Positions 7,567-17,594 of a DNA stretch of 64,000 bases are shown piece after piece. The notes below the pieces were generated by a model. That model made no database searches and was not told the DNA's origin. It worked only from the letters and a program-made list of their open reading frames with translations. The translations under genes and the position numbers were made by a program. Within the stretch, counting starts at the first letter, position 1. Each line of letters opens with the position of its first letter. Source of the DNA: Thioalkalivibrio sp. K90mix (GTDB lineage Bacteria > Pseudomonadota > Gammaproteobacteria > Ectothiorhodospirales > Ectothiorhodospiraceae); contig NC_013889.1 in NCBI RefSeq assembly GCF_000025545.1, positions 2,680,801 to 2,744,800 of the forward strand. The letters are read 5' to 3'.

Positions 7567-8412
7567 TCAATCACCTGCTCGCGAGCGGTATTGTTCCAGC
7601 AGGGGACGAATCCGGTCCGAGGGGATGGCGTAGGTGATCCCGCTCGGGTTGCGCACGGCCGCTTCCCGCCCGCCCTGGACGTAGACCTGGTTGATTACCC
7701 CGATCACCTCGCCGGTGTCCTTGCGGTACAGGGGGCTGCCGCTGTTGCCCGGATAGGCCGTGGCATCCAGCTGGAAGACCATCGGCGGGGCATTGCGCAG
7801 GGCGCGTATGCGGCTGTCATCCAGCTCCGCGGCACGGCGCGCCGGGATCGCCATCGGGGTCATCGCCGAGATGCCCGCGCGATGCGTGGCCGGGTACAGC
7901 CCCAGGATCATGCCGATGGGGTAGCCGGTGAACGCGACCTCCTCTCCGACCCGTACGCGGCTGGAATTGCCGAGCTGCAGCGCGGGAAGGGAGGGTGCGG
8001 CGATGCGCAGCAGGACGAGGTCATCGCTCGCGGAGCGGGCCAGGACCTCGGCATGATGGATCGTGTTGTCCCGACCCTGGCCACTGACCACCACCAGTCG
8101 TTCCCGGTTGTCCTGGTCCAGATTCCCGGGCAGGACATGATCGTTGGTGACCACGAGACGGCCATCGTCGATCACAAAGCCGGTCCCAAGGTACTGGGCG
8201 CGCGGGCTGCGGGTCGGCTGATAGGTCGCAATACTCACCACCGAGGCCTTTACCCGCTCGGCCGTATCGGGCAGCGGATCGGCGAGCGCCTGGCCCGGCG
8301 CAACCACCAGGACGAGCAGCGCAAGCGGTATCGCCATCCAGAACGGGACCCGCGGGCGCCGGTAACAAACGGGCCGCCGAAGGTCCCCAAGACGGTCTCC
8401 CCAGCCCCACAT
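7567..8412 (-). CDS. trypsin-like serine protease (S1 family, no PDZ domain)
   Basis: 281 aa as an open frame from ATG 8412. A hydrophobic segment (FWMAIPLALLVLVVAPGQALA) near residues 24-45 looks like a signal peptide or anchor preceded by a basic tail, so the start could be internal, at the Met just before the hydrophobic segment. The catalytic triad is visible: His in VVTNDHV, Asp in SASDDLVLLRI, and Ser in YPGNSGSPLY. It resembles the protease domain of HtrA/DegP, but the frame ends soon after the domain and lacks PDZ repeats. It is probably periplasmic and involved in protein quality control or processing. The last codons lie beside a remnant-like stretch of the repeat family (GAGACGGCGATTCAATCA). 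Confidence 0.85.
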   Translation of the reverse strand: MWGWGDRLGDLRRPVCYRRPRVPFWMAIPLALLVLVVAPGQALADPLPDTAERVKASVVSIATYQPTRSPRAQYLGTGFVIDDGRLVVTNDHVLPGNLDQDNRERLVVVSGQGRDNTIHHAEVLARSASDDLVLLRIAAPSLPALQLGNSSRVRVGEEVAFTGYPIGMILGLYPATHRAGISAMTPMAIPARRAAELDDSRIRALRNAPPMVFQLDATAYPGNSGSPLYRKDTGEVIGVINQVYVQGGREAAVRNPSGITYAIPSDRIRPLLEQYRSRAGD

Positions 8413-8547
8413 GCCGCGCCCTCCAGCCCCGTTGCTGACCCCTAGAGAATAGCGCGCAGCGCGCGGCCCGACGCCACTTTCCGGGCATGCAATAACTCAG
8501 CCCGGAGGCGCCAAGAAGAAGGGCCAGACTCAGCCCCGGCAAGGCGA

Positions 8548-9402
8548 TCAGTCGAAGACGATGGTTTTGTTGCCGTGGGTGAGGACGCGGCCCTCGAGGT
8601 GGTAGCGCAGGCCGCGGGCGAGGACCCAGCGTTCGACGTCGCGGCCCTTGCGGATCAGGTCCTGCACGCCGTCGTCATGGCGGATGCGGGTGACGTCCTG
8701 CTCGATGATGGGGCCGGCGTCCAGCTCGTCGGTCACGTAGTGGCAGGTCGCGCCGATCAGCTTGACCCCGCGGGCAAAGGCCTGGTGATAGGGGCGGGCA
8801 CCGACGAACGAGGGCAGGAAGCTGTGGTGGATGTTGAGGATGCGCTCGGGATACTCCGCGCACAGGCCCGGCGGGAGGATCTGCATGTAGCGGGCGAGCA
8901 CGATGGTCTCCGGTTCCAGGTGGGCCAGGCGCTCCTGGAGCGTGGCGAAGGCGGACTCGCGACCGTCCTTCGGCACCGGGATGTGCTCGAACGGAATCCC
9001 GTGGCAGGCGGCCAGCGGCTCCAGGTCTCGATGATTGGAGAGGATCGCGGGAATCTCCATCGCCAGTTCGCCCGCACTCCAGCGAGCCAGCAGGTCGCTG
9101 AGGCAATGCGGCTCTCGCGAGGCCAGGAGCACGACGCGTGGACGGGTATCGGCATTGTTCAGCCACCAGTCCATGCGCAGCTCGGGTGCCAGGGAGGCCA
9201 GCCGCTGTTCGAGCAGGGCCTCGCCATCGGCCGGCAGCGAGAACACCCAGCGCATGAAGAACCAGCCCGCCTCTTCGTCGGTGTGCTGGGCGGCCTCGGT
9301 GATCCAGCCCTCGGTATCGGCAATGGCCGCCGCGATACGCGAGACGATTCCGTGCTGGTCAGGACAGCGAATGCTGAGGCGAAAGCGGGGGCGTTCGATC
9401 AT
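8548..9402 (-). CDS. purU: formyltetrahydrofolate deformylase
   Basis: 284 aa from the ATG at 9402; the frame is open to 9462 but the family normally begins just before the ACT domain. Residues 1-80 form an ACT-like domain (RLSIRCPDQHGIVSRIAAAIAD). Residues 85-284 are the formyl-transfer domain, with NIHHSFLPSF, the IGATCHYVTDELDAGPII signature and a Gly-rich tail. The enzyme hydrolyses 10-formyl-THF to THF and formate, balancing one-carbon pools and supplying formate to PurT. It is flanked by unrelated genes and seems monocistronic. Confidence 0.95.
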   Translation of the reverse strand: MIERPRFRLSIRCPDQHGIVSRIAAAIADTEGWITEAAQHTDEEAGWFFMRWVFSLPADGEALLEQRLASLAPELRMDWWLNNADTRPRVVLLASREPHCLSDLLARWSAGELAMEIPAILSNHRDLEPLAACHGIPFEHIPVPKDGRESAFATLQERLAHLEPETIVLARYMQILPPGLCAEYPERILNIHHSFLPSFVGARPYHQAFARGVKLIGATCHYVTDELDAGPIIEQDVTRIRHDDGVQDLIRKGRDVERWVLARGLRYHLEGRVLTHGNKTIVFD

Positions 9403-9519
9403 CTGTGTCTCGGGATCACGAAGTGGGGCGACGTGCAGCGCCGAGCATAGCCGATCCGGCACTGGGACCCCATGCGGAAATCGCCAACGCGCGGCGCGCC
9501 TCCCGATGACCGTCCCGAG

Positions 9520-10470
9520 TCAGGCGGATTCGCGGCGCAGGGCGGAGGGAATGGAGAAGGTGATGGCCTCCTCGCGGCCGGACAGCTCGGAGACCGCCTC
9601 GACGCCCTGGGCGCGCAGGAAGTCCAGCACCTCGTTGACCAGGACCTCGGGGGCAGAAGCGCCGGCGGTCACGCCGATACGCTGCTTGCCCTTCAGCCAG
9701 GCCGGATCGACGTCGGCCGCGCCATCGACCAGGTAGGACTCGACACCCAGACGCGCACCGATCTCGCTCAGGCGATTGGAATTGGAGCTGTTCTTCGAGC
9801 CGACGACCAGCAGCAGATCGCACTGTTTCGCCAGGTCCTTCACGGCGTCCTGGCGGTTCTGGGTGGCGTAGCAGATGTCCATCTTGCGCGGGCCCTCGAT
9901 CTTCGGGAAGCGCGCGGTCAGGGCGTCGATGATCTCGGCGGTGTCGTCCATCGACAGCGTGGTCTGGCTGACAAAGGCCAGGCGGTCGGGGTTGGCGACC
10001 TCGAGCCCGGCGACATCCTTGACGGTCTCGACCAGCATCATGCGCCCGCCCTGGGTGTCATCGAACTGGCCCAGCGTCCCCTCGACCTCGGGGTGGCCGG
10101 CGTGGCCGATCAGCACCACCTCGCGGCCCTCGCGGGCATAGCGCGCGACCTCGAGGTGGACCTTGGTCACCAGCGGACAGGTCGCATCGAACACGGTCAG
10201 GCCGCGGTTCTCCGCCTCCTGCTGGACGCGTTTGGGCACACCATGGGCGGAGAAGATCACCACCTGGCCATCGGGGACTTCGTCCAGCTCCTCGACGAAC
10301 TTTACGCCGGCCGCTTCCAGGCGTCCGACCACGTGGCGGTTGTGCACCACCTCGTGGCGGACATAGAGCGGGGCGCCGTAGATCTCCAGCGCGCGTTCGA
10401 CGATCTCGATGGCGCGCTCGACCCCGGCGCAGAAACCGCGCGGATTGGCGAGCTGGACCTGCATACTCAT
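9520..10470 (-). CDS. ispH: 4-hydroxy-3-methylbut-2-enyl diphosphate reductase (LytB)
   Basis: 316 aa. It begins [21 protein letters not shown], with the first iron-sulfur Cys in GFCAG; the other two cluster ligands are in the FDATCPLV and [18 protein letters not shown] regions. It catalyses the last step of the MEP isoprenoid pathway, giving IPP and DMAPP with a [4Fe-4S] cluster. A GGGAG sits 5 nt before the first ATG (10470); a second in-frame ATG is two codons in. It is the last gene of the minus-strand ribF-ileS-lspA-fkpB-ispH series, separated from fkpB by 15 nt, the standard gammaproteobacterial order. Confidence 0.97.
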   Translation of the reverse strand: MSMQVQLANPRGFCAGVERAIEIVERALEIYGAPLYVRHEVVHNRHVVGRLEAAGVKFVEELDEVPDGQVVIFSAHGVPKRVQQEAENRGLTVFDATCPLVTKVHLEVARYAREGREVVLIGHAGHPEVEGTLGQFDDTQGGRMMLVETVKDVAGLEVANPDRLAFVSQTTLSMDDTAEIIDALTARFPKIEGPRKMDICYATQNRQDAVKDLAKQCDLLLVVGSKNSSNSNRLSEIGARLGVESYLVDGAADVDPAWLKGKQRIGVTAGASAPEVLVNEVLDFLRAQGVEAVSELSGREEAITFSIPSALRRESA

Positions 10471-10485
10471 AGTGGCTCCCGCGAA

Positions 10486-10920
10486 CTACTGAGGTTCGCT
10501 AACCGATACCACATCCACCTCGAAGGTGAACGACTGCCCGGCCAGGGGGTGGTTGAAGTCCACGGTGACGGACTCGTCGCCAACCTCTTCAATGCGGCCC
10601 GGGACCGCATCACCCGACGGGCTGGTGAATTCGTAAATGTAGTCTTTCTGCAGCGGCATGTCCGCCGGAAACTGTGAACGGGGCATCGTCTGCACCGCCG
10701 CATTGTCCCGCAACGGGAACATGGCCCCGGCCTCGATCGCAAATTCCCGGTGATCCCCGGGCTCCAGCCCCACCAGCAGGTCCTCCAGCCCGGGCAGGAT
10801 CTCGCCCGCCCCGACCTCGAGGCGGATGGTCTCCTCGTCGGTGCCATCCACGACAAAGCCGTTGTCCAGGATCAGGCGGTAGTGCATCTCCACCGTCGCG
10901 CCCTTGGTTACCGTTGTCAT
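10486..10920 (-). CDS. fkpB: FKBP-type peptidyl-prolyl cis-trans isomerase (SlpA-like)
   Basis: 144 aa. It has the SlyD/SlpA-type FKBP fold: VEMHYRLILDNGFVVDGTDEE, a GAGEILPGLEDLLVGLEPGD flap, an inserted IF/chaperone domain, then VDFNHPLAGQSFTFEVDV closing the FKBP domain. It lacks the His-rich metal-binding tail of SlyD, which supports SlpA/FkpB. Cytosolic prolyl isomerase and folding helper. The GGAG Shine-Dalgarno lies within the final codons of lspA, so the two are translationally linked. It sits between lspA and ispH, its classical position. Confidence 0.93.
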   Translation of the reverse strand: MTTVTKGATVEMHYRLILDNGFVVDGTDEETIRLEVGAGEILPGLEDLLVGLEPGDHREFAIEAGAMFPLRDNAAVQTMPRSQFPADMPLQKDYIYEFTSPSGDAVPGRIEEVGDESVTVDFNHPLAGQSFTFEVDVVSVSEPQ

Positions 10921-10922
10921 GC

Positions 10923-11432
10923 TTACTCCCGCGAATCCGTCGGCGAGCCGCTGTGGTCGCCTTCAATAAAAGTTGCCACGATCAGGGTGATCGCGCCGAC
11001 GACGATGGCCATATCGGCCACATTGAACGCCGGCCAGTGATAGCCGGCCCAGTGGAAATCGAGAAAATCGATCACCCGGCCATGGGCGATGCGGTCGATC
11101 AGGTTACCGATCGCCCCACCCAGCACCAGTCCCAGGGCGGCGACCGACCAGCGCGCCTGGCGCGGCAGCCGCGCCAGCCACCACAGGATCAGCAGCCCGA
11201 TCACCACGGCCACACCCGACAGGAACCAGCGCCCCCAGTCCCCGGCGCCGGCCAGGAAACTGAACGCCGCGCCCGGGTTGTAGACCAGGGAGAGATTGAA
11301 GAACGAGGTCACCTCCACTGGCGCGTACAGGGTCAGGGCATTCTCCGCCCACCGCTTGGTGACCTGATCCAGCAGCGCAACCGCGACCGCAATCAGCAGC
11401 CCCGGTCGCAGACCCGATTGCGCCAGCCCCAT
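10923..11432 (-). CDS. lspA: lipoprotein signal peptidase (signal peptidase II)
   Basis: 169 aa from the ATG at 11432, which overlaps the ileS stop by one base (TGATG). Four membrane segments are visible. The two catalytic aspartates are in the family motifs: FNVADMAI and NLIDRIAHGRVIDFLDF. It cleaves the signal peptide of diacylglyceryl-modified prolipoproteins in the inner membrane. The alternative upstream start at 11489 would lie inside ileS and add a non-membrane stretch, so it is rejected. Translational coupling to ileS is expected. Confidence 0.95.
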   Translation of the reverse strand: MGLAQSGLRPGLLIAVAVALLDQVTKRWAENALTLYAPVEVTSFFNLSLVYNPGAAFSFLAGAGDWGRWFLSGVAVVIGLLILWWLARLPRQARWSVAALGLVLGGAIGNLIDRIAHGRVIDFLDFHWAGYHWPAFNVADMAIVVGAITLIVATFIEGDHSGSPTDSRE

Positions 11433-14278
11433 CAGGCGAAGCGCCGGGTCTCGCCCGGGCCCTCCACGTTCGTCACGCAGCGCCCGCACAGCTCGGGGTG
11501 GGCATCATGCTGGCCGACATCCGGCCGGCGGTGCCAGCAACGCACACACTTGGCGTGTTCGCTCTTGTGGACCACCACGCCAATCGCAGTGCCGTCCTCC
11601 AGCTCGGCGGTATGCGCCCCGTCGGGGACGGCCCCATCCACCAGCCGCGCCTCGGAGGTGATCAGCACAAAGCGCAGTTCGTCTTCCAGCCGCGCAAGGC
11701 GCCCATGGGCGGCGGAACCCGCCGGCAGGTAGACCTCGATCTCGGCATTCAGCGAGGCCCCGATGCCGTGCTCGTTGCGCGCAATCTCCAGCGCACGGGC
11801 CACATGCGTGCGCACCTCGAGGATGCCGTCCCAGTCTGCGCTGGAGAACGCGGCACCCTCCGGCAACGGGGCGAGGCCCTCGTACCAGGTGGCGAACAGC
11901 ACACTGTCCGGGCGGTCCCCCGGCAGCAGCTGCCAGATCTCCTCGGCGGTGAAGGTGAGGATCGGGGCGACCCAGCGGGTCAGGGCCTCGGCCACGTGAT
12001 ACAGCGCGGTCTGCGCGGAGCGCCGGGCGCGCGAATCCGCCTGCGTGGTGTACTGGCGGTCCTTGATCACGTCGAGGTAAAACGATCCCAGCTCCACCGA
12101 GCAGAAGTTGTGCACTCGCTGGTAGATCTGGTGGAACAGGTAGTCGTCGTAGGCCTTCGTCACCTGCTCCTGTACCTGCAGGGCCCGCGCCACAATCCAG
12201 CGATCCAGCGGCAGCAGCTCGTCCAGTTCCAGCGCATGCTCGGCCGGGTCGAAGCCGTTCAGGTTGCCCAGCAGGAAGCGCGTGGTGTTGCGGATACGGC
12301 GGTAGGCGTCGGCCGTCCGGTCGAGGATGTCCTTGGAGATCGCCATCTCCCCGGAGAAATCGGTCGCGGCGACCCACAAGCGCAGGATGTCCGCGCCCAG
12401 GGTGGAGACGACCTCCTGCGGCGCAACCACGTTGCCGCGCGACTTGGACATCTTCTCGCCCTTCTCGTCCACGGTGAAGCCGTGGGTGAGCACGGCCCGG
12501 TACGGGGCCTCGCCGCGCATCGCGACACTGGTCAGCAGGCTCGACTGGAACCAGCCGCGGTGCTGATCCGATCCTTCCAGGAACAGGTCCACCGGCAGTC
12601 CACCCAGTTCCGGACGCTTCTCCACCACGGTGCTGTGCAGCACACCGGAGTCGAACCAGACATCCAGGGTGTCGTTCAGCTTGATGTAGTCCTCGGCCTT
12701 GTCGCCCAGCAACTCCTTCGGATCGAGCTGGAACCAGGCCTCGATGCCGGCCTGCTCGATGCGCTGCGCCACCGACTCGATCAGCTCAGGTGTATGCGGG
12801 TGCAGCCGTCCGGTCTCGCGGTGGACGAAAAACGGGATCGGGACGCCCCAGTTGCGCTGGCGCGAGATGCACCAGTCCGGGCGGTTGACCACCATGCCGT
12901 GGATACGCGCCTCGCCCCAGTTCGGCATCCACCGGGTCTCGGCGATCGCCTTCAGTGCGTCCGCGCGCAGTTCGGCGCGATCCATACTGATGAACCACTG
13001 CGGGGTGGCACGAAAGATGATCGGCGTCTTGTGCCGCCAGCAGTGCGGATAGCTGTGCTCGAACTTCACCGCCACGACCAGTGCGCCGCGCTCCTTCAGC
13101 ACGTCGATCACATGGCCGTTCGCCTGGTGCACGTTCTCGCCGGCAAACAGCGGCGTGTCCGGCAGGAAGCGGCCATCCGGGCCGACCGGGTTGTGCACGG
13201 GCAGGCTGTACTTCAGGCCGACCGCGTAGTCCTCCTGGCCATGCCCGGGGGCCGTATGCACCGCGCCGGTACCGGTCTCGGTGGTCACATGGTCACCCAG
13301 GATCAGCGGCACCTCGCGATCGAGGAACGGGTGCTGCAGCGTCAGGCCTTCCAGCGCCTGGCCCCTGACCCGCGCAACCACCATGCCCTCGCCCAGCGAA
13401 TAGCGCTTCAGGCAGTCCTCGACCAGGGCCTCGGCCAGCAGCAGGCGCTCGTTGTCCAGCTGCACCAGGGCGTAGTCCAGCTCCGGGTGCAGGGCCACGG
13501 CCTGGTTGGCCGGCAGCGTCCAGGGCGTGGTGGTCCAGATGACCACGCTGATCGGGCCGCGCGAGTCCTTGGCCCCCTCGAAGCGACGCAGGAAGTCGAT
13601 GTCGTCGATCACGCGGAAGCGCACGTCGATCGCCTGCGAGATCTTGTCCTCGTACTCCACCTCGGCCTCGGCCAGGGCCGAACCGCAGTCCACGCACCAG
13701 TGCACCGGCTTCTCGCCCATCTGCACGTGGCCACGCTTGAAGATGCGACCCAGCGCGCGGACGGTGTCCGCCTCGACCTGGTAGTTCATCGTCAGGTAGG
13801 GATGGTCCCAGTCGCCCAGCACCCCGAGGCGCTGGAAATCCGCGCTCTGGCCGTCGACCTGCTCCTGCGCGTACTCGCGGCAGGCCTTGCGGAAGGTCGC
13901 GGCATCCACGTCGCGGCCGGCCTTGCCCAGGTTCTGCTCGACCTTCAGCTCGATCGGCAGGCCGTGGCAATCCCAGCCCGGCACGTAGGGGGCGTCGAAG
14001 CCCGACAGGGTGCGGCTTTTGACGATGATGTCCTTGAGAACCTTGTTGACCGCGTGACCGACATGGATCGAACCGTTCGCGTAGGGCGGACCATCAGCCA
14101 GCACGAAGCGGGGACGCCCGGCGCAATGCTCGCGCAGGCGGTGGTAGCGATCCTCCGCCTTCCACGCCTCCAGCCACTCCGGCTCGCGCTGGGCGAGGCC
14201 GGCGCGCATCGGAAAGGCCGTCTCCGGCAGGTTCAGGGTGTCCTTGTAGGGGTTCGGCGGTGCCGGTTTGCGTGCCAT
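11432..14278 (-). CDS. ileS: isoleucyl-tRNA synthetase
   Basis: 948 aa, full length for the bacterial type. HIGH motif as HVGH at residues 72-75 in [21 protein letters not shown] as [11 protein letters not shown] near residue 610. An editing (CP1) domain lies between them ([18 protein letters not shown]). The C-terminal zinc finger is [13 protein letters not shown]...CGRC. It charges tRNA-Ile in the cytosol and hydrolyses misactivated valine. It lies between ribF and lspA as in E. coli. A 996-aa open frame on the opposite strand is a codon-bias shadow of this gene. Confidence 0.98.
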   Translation of the reverse strand: MARKPAPPNPYKDTLNLPETAFPMRAGLAQREPEWLEAWKAEDRYHRLREHCAGRPRFVLADGPPYANGSIHVGHAVNKVLKDIIVKSRTLSGFDAPYVPGWDCHGLPIELKVEQNLGKAGRDVDAATFRKACREYAQEQVDGQSADFQRLGVLGDWDHPYLTMNYQVEADTVRALGRIFKRGHVQMGEKPVHWCVDCGSALAEAEVEYEDKISQAIDVRFRVIDDIDFLRRFEGAKDSRGPISVVIWTTTPWTLPANQAVALHPELDYALVQLDNERLLLAEALVEDCLKRYSLGEGMVVARVRGQALEGLTLQHPFLDREVPLILGDHVTTETGTGAVHTAPGHGQEDYAVGLKYSLPVHNPVGPDGRFLPDTPLFAGENVHQANGHVIDVLKERGALVVAVKFEHSYPHCWRHKTPIIFRATPQWFISMDRAELRADALKAIAETRWMPNWGEARIHGMVVNRPDWCISRQRNWGVPIPFFVHRETGRLHPHTPELIESVAQRIEQAGIEAWFQLDPKELLGDKAEDYIKLNDTLDVWFDSGVLHSTVVEKRPELGGLPVDLFLEGSDQHRGWFQSSLLTSVAMRGEAPYRAVLTHGFTVDEKGEKMSKSRGNVVAPQEVVSTLGADILRLWVAATDFSGEMAISKDILDRTADAYRRIRNTTRFLLGNLNGFDPAEHALELDELLPLDRWIVARALQVQEQVTKAYDDYLFHQIYQRVHNFCSVELGSFYLDVIKDRQYTTQADSRARRSAQTALYHVAEALTRWVAPILTFTAEEIWQLLPGDRPDSVLFATWYEGLAPLPEGAAFSSADWDGILEVRTHVARALEIARNEHGIGASLNAEIEVYLPAGSAAHGRLARLEDELRFVLITSEARLVDGAVPDGAHTAELEDGTAIGVVVHKSEHAKCVRCWHRRPDVGQHDAHPELCGRCVTNVEGPGETRRFA

Positions 14279-14352
14279 GTCTTTTCCGGATCGGCCCTCG
14301 GGGCCGTGTTTCAGCTGAATTCTTTAAAAGCAACACGGATGAGCGCACACAC

Positions 14353-15315
14353 TCACCCGGGTTGCCTGATCTGTTCGCGGGCGGTTTCGACATCGCGGGC
14401 GATCTGCGCGCACAGGGCGTCCAGCCCCTCGAAGCGCTGCTCGCCGCGCACCCGCGCGATCGGCTCGAAGCACACGGCCTCGCCGTAGAGATCGGGGCTG
14501 CCTTCGAGCACATGCGCCTCCAAGCGCTGTTCGGTACCCGCCACCGTCGGCCGCCAGCCGATATTGGCAACCGCCGGCAGGGCGTCACCCGAGGCACGGC
14601 GCAGCCAGCCAGAGTAGACCCCGCGCAACGCCAGTGGCCAGGGTCCCATACGCAGATTCGCGGTGGGGAAGCCGATGGTGCGGCCGCGCTTGTCGCCGTG
14701 CGCGACCCGCCCGTGCAGCCGGTAGGGCCGCCCCAGCAGTTCGGCCATGCGCGTGAAATCGCCGGCCAGCGCCGCCGCGCGTACCCGCGTGCTGCTGATC
14801 CGGCCCTCGGCATCCGCGACCGTCGGGGTGCCCTCGACACTGAAGCCGAGGCGCTCGCCCTCGCGGCGCATCAGGGCCTGGTCCCCCTCGCGGCCACGGC
14901 CGAAGCGAAAGTCGTCCCCGACCAGCACATGCTGCGCACCGAGGCGCTGGTGCAGCACCTCCTCGATGAAGGCGGTCGCCGACAGCCCGGCCAACTGCGC
15001 GTCGAAACGCAGGATCCAGACGGCCTCCAGGCCGGTATCACCGAGCGTGATCAGGCGGTCGCGCAGGCGCTGCAGGCGGCCGGGCGGGTCCGGGGCCTCG
15101 GGCCGGCTGCCGAAGTACTCGCGCGGCAGCGGCTCGAAGGTCATCAGGACTGACGGCGCCTGGCGATCCTGCGCCGCCTCGAGCAGGCGCCCCAGAACAG
15201 CCTGATGGCCACGATGCAGACCATCAAAGTTGCCAATGGTCACCACCGCGCCATGCACGGCCGCTGCCGTGGAAGCCCTGCTGTCGGACGGCCCCAGGCC
15301 GCGAATCAGCCGCAT
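14353..15315 (-). CDS. ribF: bifunctional riboflavin kinase / FAD synthetase
   Basis: About 320 aa starting MRLIRGLG at 15315, the usual family start (the frame opens at 15333). The N-terminal FAD synthetase (nucleotidyltransferase) domain has TIGNFDGLHRGHQAVL and RISSTRVRAA. The C-terminal flavokinase domain has the RTIGFPTANL motif and LRGVYSGWL. It converts riboflavin to FMN and then FAD. It is upstream of ileS in the minus-strand run and downstream of murJ, the same order as in many gammaproteobacteria. Confidence 0.96.
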   Translation of the reverse strand: MRLIRGLGPSDSRASTAAAVHGAVVTIGNFDGLHRGHQAVLGRLLEAAQDRQAPSVLMTFEPLPREYFGSRPEAPDPPGRLQRLRDRLITLGDTGLEAVWILRFDAQLAGLSATAFIEEVLHQRLGAQHVLVGDDFRFGRGREGDQALMRREGERLGFSVEGTPTVADAEGRISSTRVRAAALAGDFTRMAELLGRPYRLHGRVAHGDKRGRTIGFPTANLRMGPWPLALRGVYSGWLRRASGDALPAVANIGWRPTVAGTEQRLEAHVLEGSPDLYGEAVCFEPIARVRGEQRFEGLDALCAQIARDVETAREQIRQPG

Positions 15316-15353
15316 CGCCCCGATCCCGCGCAAAACGGCAAGTATAACCCGTC

Positions 15354-15370
15354 AGGGAAACAATGATTAA
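15354..15370. repeat. terminal remnant of the palindromic repeat family
   Basis: AGGGAAACAATGATTAA in the short gap between murJ and ribF matches the outer end of repeat copy 3 (AGGGAAACAATGATGAA) at all but one position. No other part of the element is visible next to it. It could be a relic of an excised or decayed copy, or chance; a match of this length to an AT-rich motif in a high-GC genome makes chance less likely. Confidence 0.45.
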
Positions 15371-15384
15371 GCAGGGCCCCGGCA

Positions 15385-16953
15385 TCATTCGCTGGCCTCA
15401 CGCAAGAGGAAGTGCCTTGGGCGCAGCCCCGCGGCCAGGAGCGTCAGGATCAGCGCGCCGGTCCCGGCCGCGATCAGGCCTGTCAGCGCGAACAGGCGCG
15501 TGCTCACGGTCCAGTCTGTCCACTGCCCGAACGGCGGCGACAGCACGGCCAGCACCAGGACCATCACCCCGAGCGCAATCGGCAACCCGACGCGCAGGTG
15601 CTTTAGCGCGGGGCCAGGCTGATAGATCCCATCGCGGATCAGACCGCGATAGAGCAGGCCCGCGTTGATGTAGGCGGAGGCCGAGGTGGCCAGCGCCAGA
15701 CCCGCATGCGCCCCCGGGGTGCCGGACAGGTACCAGGGCAGCACGAACGCGGCGTTCAGCACGATATTGGCGAGCATCGCGATGATCGCGATCTTCACCG
15801 GGGTCCTGGTGTCCTGGCGGGCGAAGAACCCCGGGGCGAGCACCTTGATCAGGATGAACCCCGGCAGGCCCAGCGCATAGGCGGCCAACGCCATCGCGGA
15901 CATGTACGTATCCCACTGGGTAAAGGCCTGGTACTGGATCAATGTAGCGAGGATGGGGACCGCGAGCACGACCAGGCCGACCATCGACGGCAGCGCCACC
16001 AGCATCGCCAGACGCAGCGCCCAGTCGAGCGTGCGCCCAAACGCGGCCGGGTCCGCCTGGTTGTACTGCCGCGCCAGGCGCGGAAGGATCACGGTGCCGA
16101 TCGCGATGCCGAACAGCGCCAGCGGCAACTCCACGAAACGGTCGCCGAAGTACAGCCAGGAGATCGACCCGGCCACCAGGAACGAGGCGACCAGAGTGTC
16201 CACCAGCAGATTGATCTGCACGACCGAGGTCCCGAGGATGGCCGGCAGCATCAGCTTGACGATGCGCCGCACCCCCTCGTGTGCACGACGGAAACGAGGC
16301 CGCGGCAGCAGCCCCGCGCGCATCAGGAACGGGATCTGGAAGGCGAGCTGCAAGGCACCAGCGGCGAACACGCCCCAGGCCAGCGCGACAATCGGCTCCG
16401 CGAACATCGGCGCCAGCCACAGTGCCGCGACGATCAGTGCGAGGTTCAGGAAAACGGGGGTAAAGGCGGGAACCGCGAAGCGCCCGATGCTGTTCAGGAT
16501 CCCCGCGGCCATCGCGGTCAGCGAGATGAACAGCAGGTACGGGAATGTGATGCGCAGCATCTGCCCCGCGAGATCCTGGCGTCCCTCTTCCTGCGTAGCG
16601 AGCCCCGGGGCGAACACCCAGATCAGCAGCGGTGCGGCCAGGATGCCGATCAGCGTGACCACCGAGACCACGGCCATCAGCGTACCCGCCGTGTGGTCCA
16701 GCAGGTCGCGCAGGGACTCGCGCCCGCGTTTCTCGCGAAACTCCGCGAACACCGGCACGAAGGCCTGGTTGAACGCGCCCTCCGCGAACAGCCGGCGCAG
16801 AAAATTGGGGATGCGGAAGGCGACGAAGAAGGCGTCGGTGGCGGCCCCGGCGCCGAAGGTAACCGCCAGCACCATGTCGCGCAGATAGCCCATGATCCGC
16901 GAGATCATGGTCATGCCACTGACAACGGCGGTGGAGCGGAACAGGCGGTTCAT
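15385..16953 (-). CDS. murJ: lipid II flippase MurJ (MviN)
   Basis: About 522 aa from the ATG at 16953 (MNRLFRSTAVVSGMTMISRI), the conserved family start; the open frame runs to 17136 without coding character. About 14 membrane helices with the diagnostic GYLRDMVLAVTFGAGAATDAFFVAFRIPNFLRRLFAEGAF region, which includes functionally important Arg residues and the RRLFAEGAF loop. It flips lipid II across the inner membrane for peptidoglycan synthesis. No clear Shine-Dalgarno is seen. It precedes ribF in the same orientation. A long open frame in another minus frame (15398-16999) is a shadow. Confidence 0.97.
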   Translation of the reverse strand: MNRLFRSTAVVSGMTMISRIMGYLRDMVLAVTFGAGAATDAFFVAFRIPNFLRRLFAEGAFNQAFVPVFAEFREKRGRESLRDLLDHTAGTLMAVVSVVTLIGILAAPLLIWVFAPGLATQEEGRQDLAGQMLRITFPYLLFISLTAMAAGILNSIGRFAVPAFTPVFLNLALIVAALWLAPMFAEPIVALAWGVFAAGALQLAFQIPFLMRAGLLPRPRFRRAHEGVRRIVKLMLPAILGTSVVQINLLVDTLVASFLVAGSISWLYFGDRFVELPLALFGIAIGTVILPRLARQYNQADPAAFGRTLDWALRLAMLVALPSMVGLVVLAVPILATLIQYQAFTQWDTYMSAMALAAYALGLPGFILIKVLAPGFFARQDTRTPVKIAIIAMLANIVLNAAFVLPWYLSGTPGAHAGLALATSASAYINAGLLYRGLIRDGIYQPGPALKHLRVGLPIALGVMVLVLAVLSPPFGQWTDWTVSTRLFALTGLIAAGTGALILTLLAAGLRPRHFLLREASE

Positions 16954-17055
16954 CGCGGGCGGCGCGGGTCCATGCACAAAGGCCCGCAGTGTACTGCAAT
17001 CGAATACGCCCGGCCGTGCGCAGCGTTCAAAAGGGGCGCGCCGGCCCTGTTTGTC

Positions 17056-17082
17056 CGTTATTCGGCAAGCCGCAATAACGGA
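17056..17082. other. AT-arm hairpin in the murJ 5' region
   Basis: CCGTTATTCGGC and GCCGCAATAACGG flank an AA loop and pair over 12 bp with one bulged C. It lies between the csp terminator and the murJ start. On the minus strand it is not followed by a T-run, so it is not an obvious terminator; it may be a leader structure or protein-binding site. Confidence 0.4.
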
Positions 17083-17092
17083 ACCGCAGACA

Positions 17093-17122
17093 CAAAAAAG
17101 GCCGCCCGAAGGCGGCCTTTCT
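17093..17122 (-). terminator. Rho-independent terminator of the cold-shock gene
   Basis: On the minus strand AAAGGCCGCC-TTCG-GGCGGCCTTTTTT forms a strong GC stem with a UUCG-type loop and a T-run. It lies about 40 bp after the csp stop codon. Confidence 0.88.
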
Positions 17123-17162
17123 CGGACGACCCTCAAGGGTCGCCAGCCTTGGGAAGTGCGCC

Positions 17163-17366
17163 TTAGAGGGCGGTCACTTCACCGGCGGCCAGGCCCTTGG
17201 CGGTTTCCTGGATTTCGAAGGAGACCTTCTGGCCTTCGGCCAGGGTCTTGAAACCCGAACCGCTGATCGCGGAGAAGTGCACAAACACGTCCTTGCCGCC
17301 ATCATCGGGGGTGATGAAACCAAAACCCTTGCTCTCGTTGAACCACTTAACAACACCAGTATTCAC
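17163..17366 (-). CDS. cold-shock domain protein (CspA family)
   Basis: 67 aa. The correct start is the GTG at 17366 (reads [11 protein letters not shown]), preceded by GAGG; the Met codons further upstream are not family-like. Both RNA-binding motifs are present: RNP1 as KGFGFI and RNP2 as DVFVHF. The family binds single-stranded RNA/DNA and melts mRNA structure. The leader is about 120 nt long from the predicted promoter and can form a CTAGAAACTTCCTAG hairpin, typical of thermally regulated csp leaders. Monocistronic, with its own terminator. Confidence 0.95.
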   Translation of the reverse strand: MNTGVVKWFNESKGFGFITPDDGGKDVFVHFSAISGSGFKTLAEGQKVSFEIQETAKGLAAGEVTAL

Positions 17367-17493
17367 AACTTGTAACCTCTTCAATGTAACTAACAAATGT
17401 GGTCGCGGGATGCTGCCAACAAATCAACGGGAGCACTGGTTCAGAAACTAGAAACTTCCTAGTGTTGCCGTTCATCCGCAGACCACGATCCCG

Positions 17494-17523
17494 ACTATAC
17501 GCCTGCATTCCGGCAAAAGCCAA
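17494..17523 (-). promoter_or_regulatory. candidate sigma-70 promoter of the cold-shock gene
   Basis: On the minus strand TTGGCT and TATAGT are separated by 18 nt. The implied transcript start near 17487 gives a leader of roughly 120 nt before the GTG, matching the long 5' UTRs of cspA-type genes. Prediction from sequence only. Confidence 0.45.
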
Positions 17524-17594
17524 CCGGCCCGCAAGAAAGTTTCGTGACATTCAGAGGCTTCGGCCGCTCGAGACCTGGATCGGCCCCACCCGGA

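Noticed and set aside
7237..7633. Short open frames of 94 and 115 aa inside and beside repeat copy 1, and similar ones in copies 2-4
   Set aside because: They follow the DNA repeat, change frame and ends between copies, lack ribosome-binding sites, and are explained by the palindrome itself.
11498..14488. 996-aa open frame antisense to ileS
   Set aside because: High-GC codon bias leaves the antisense frame open; ileS on the other strand has every synthetase motif and full length.
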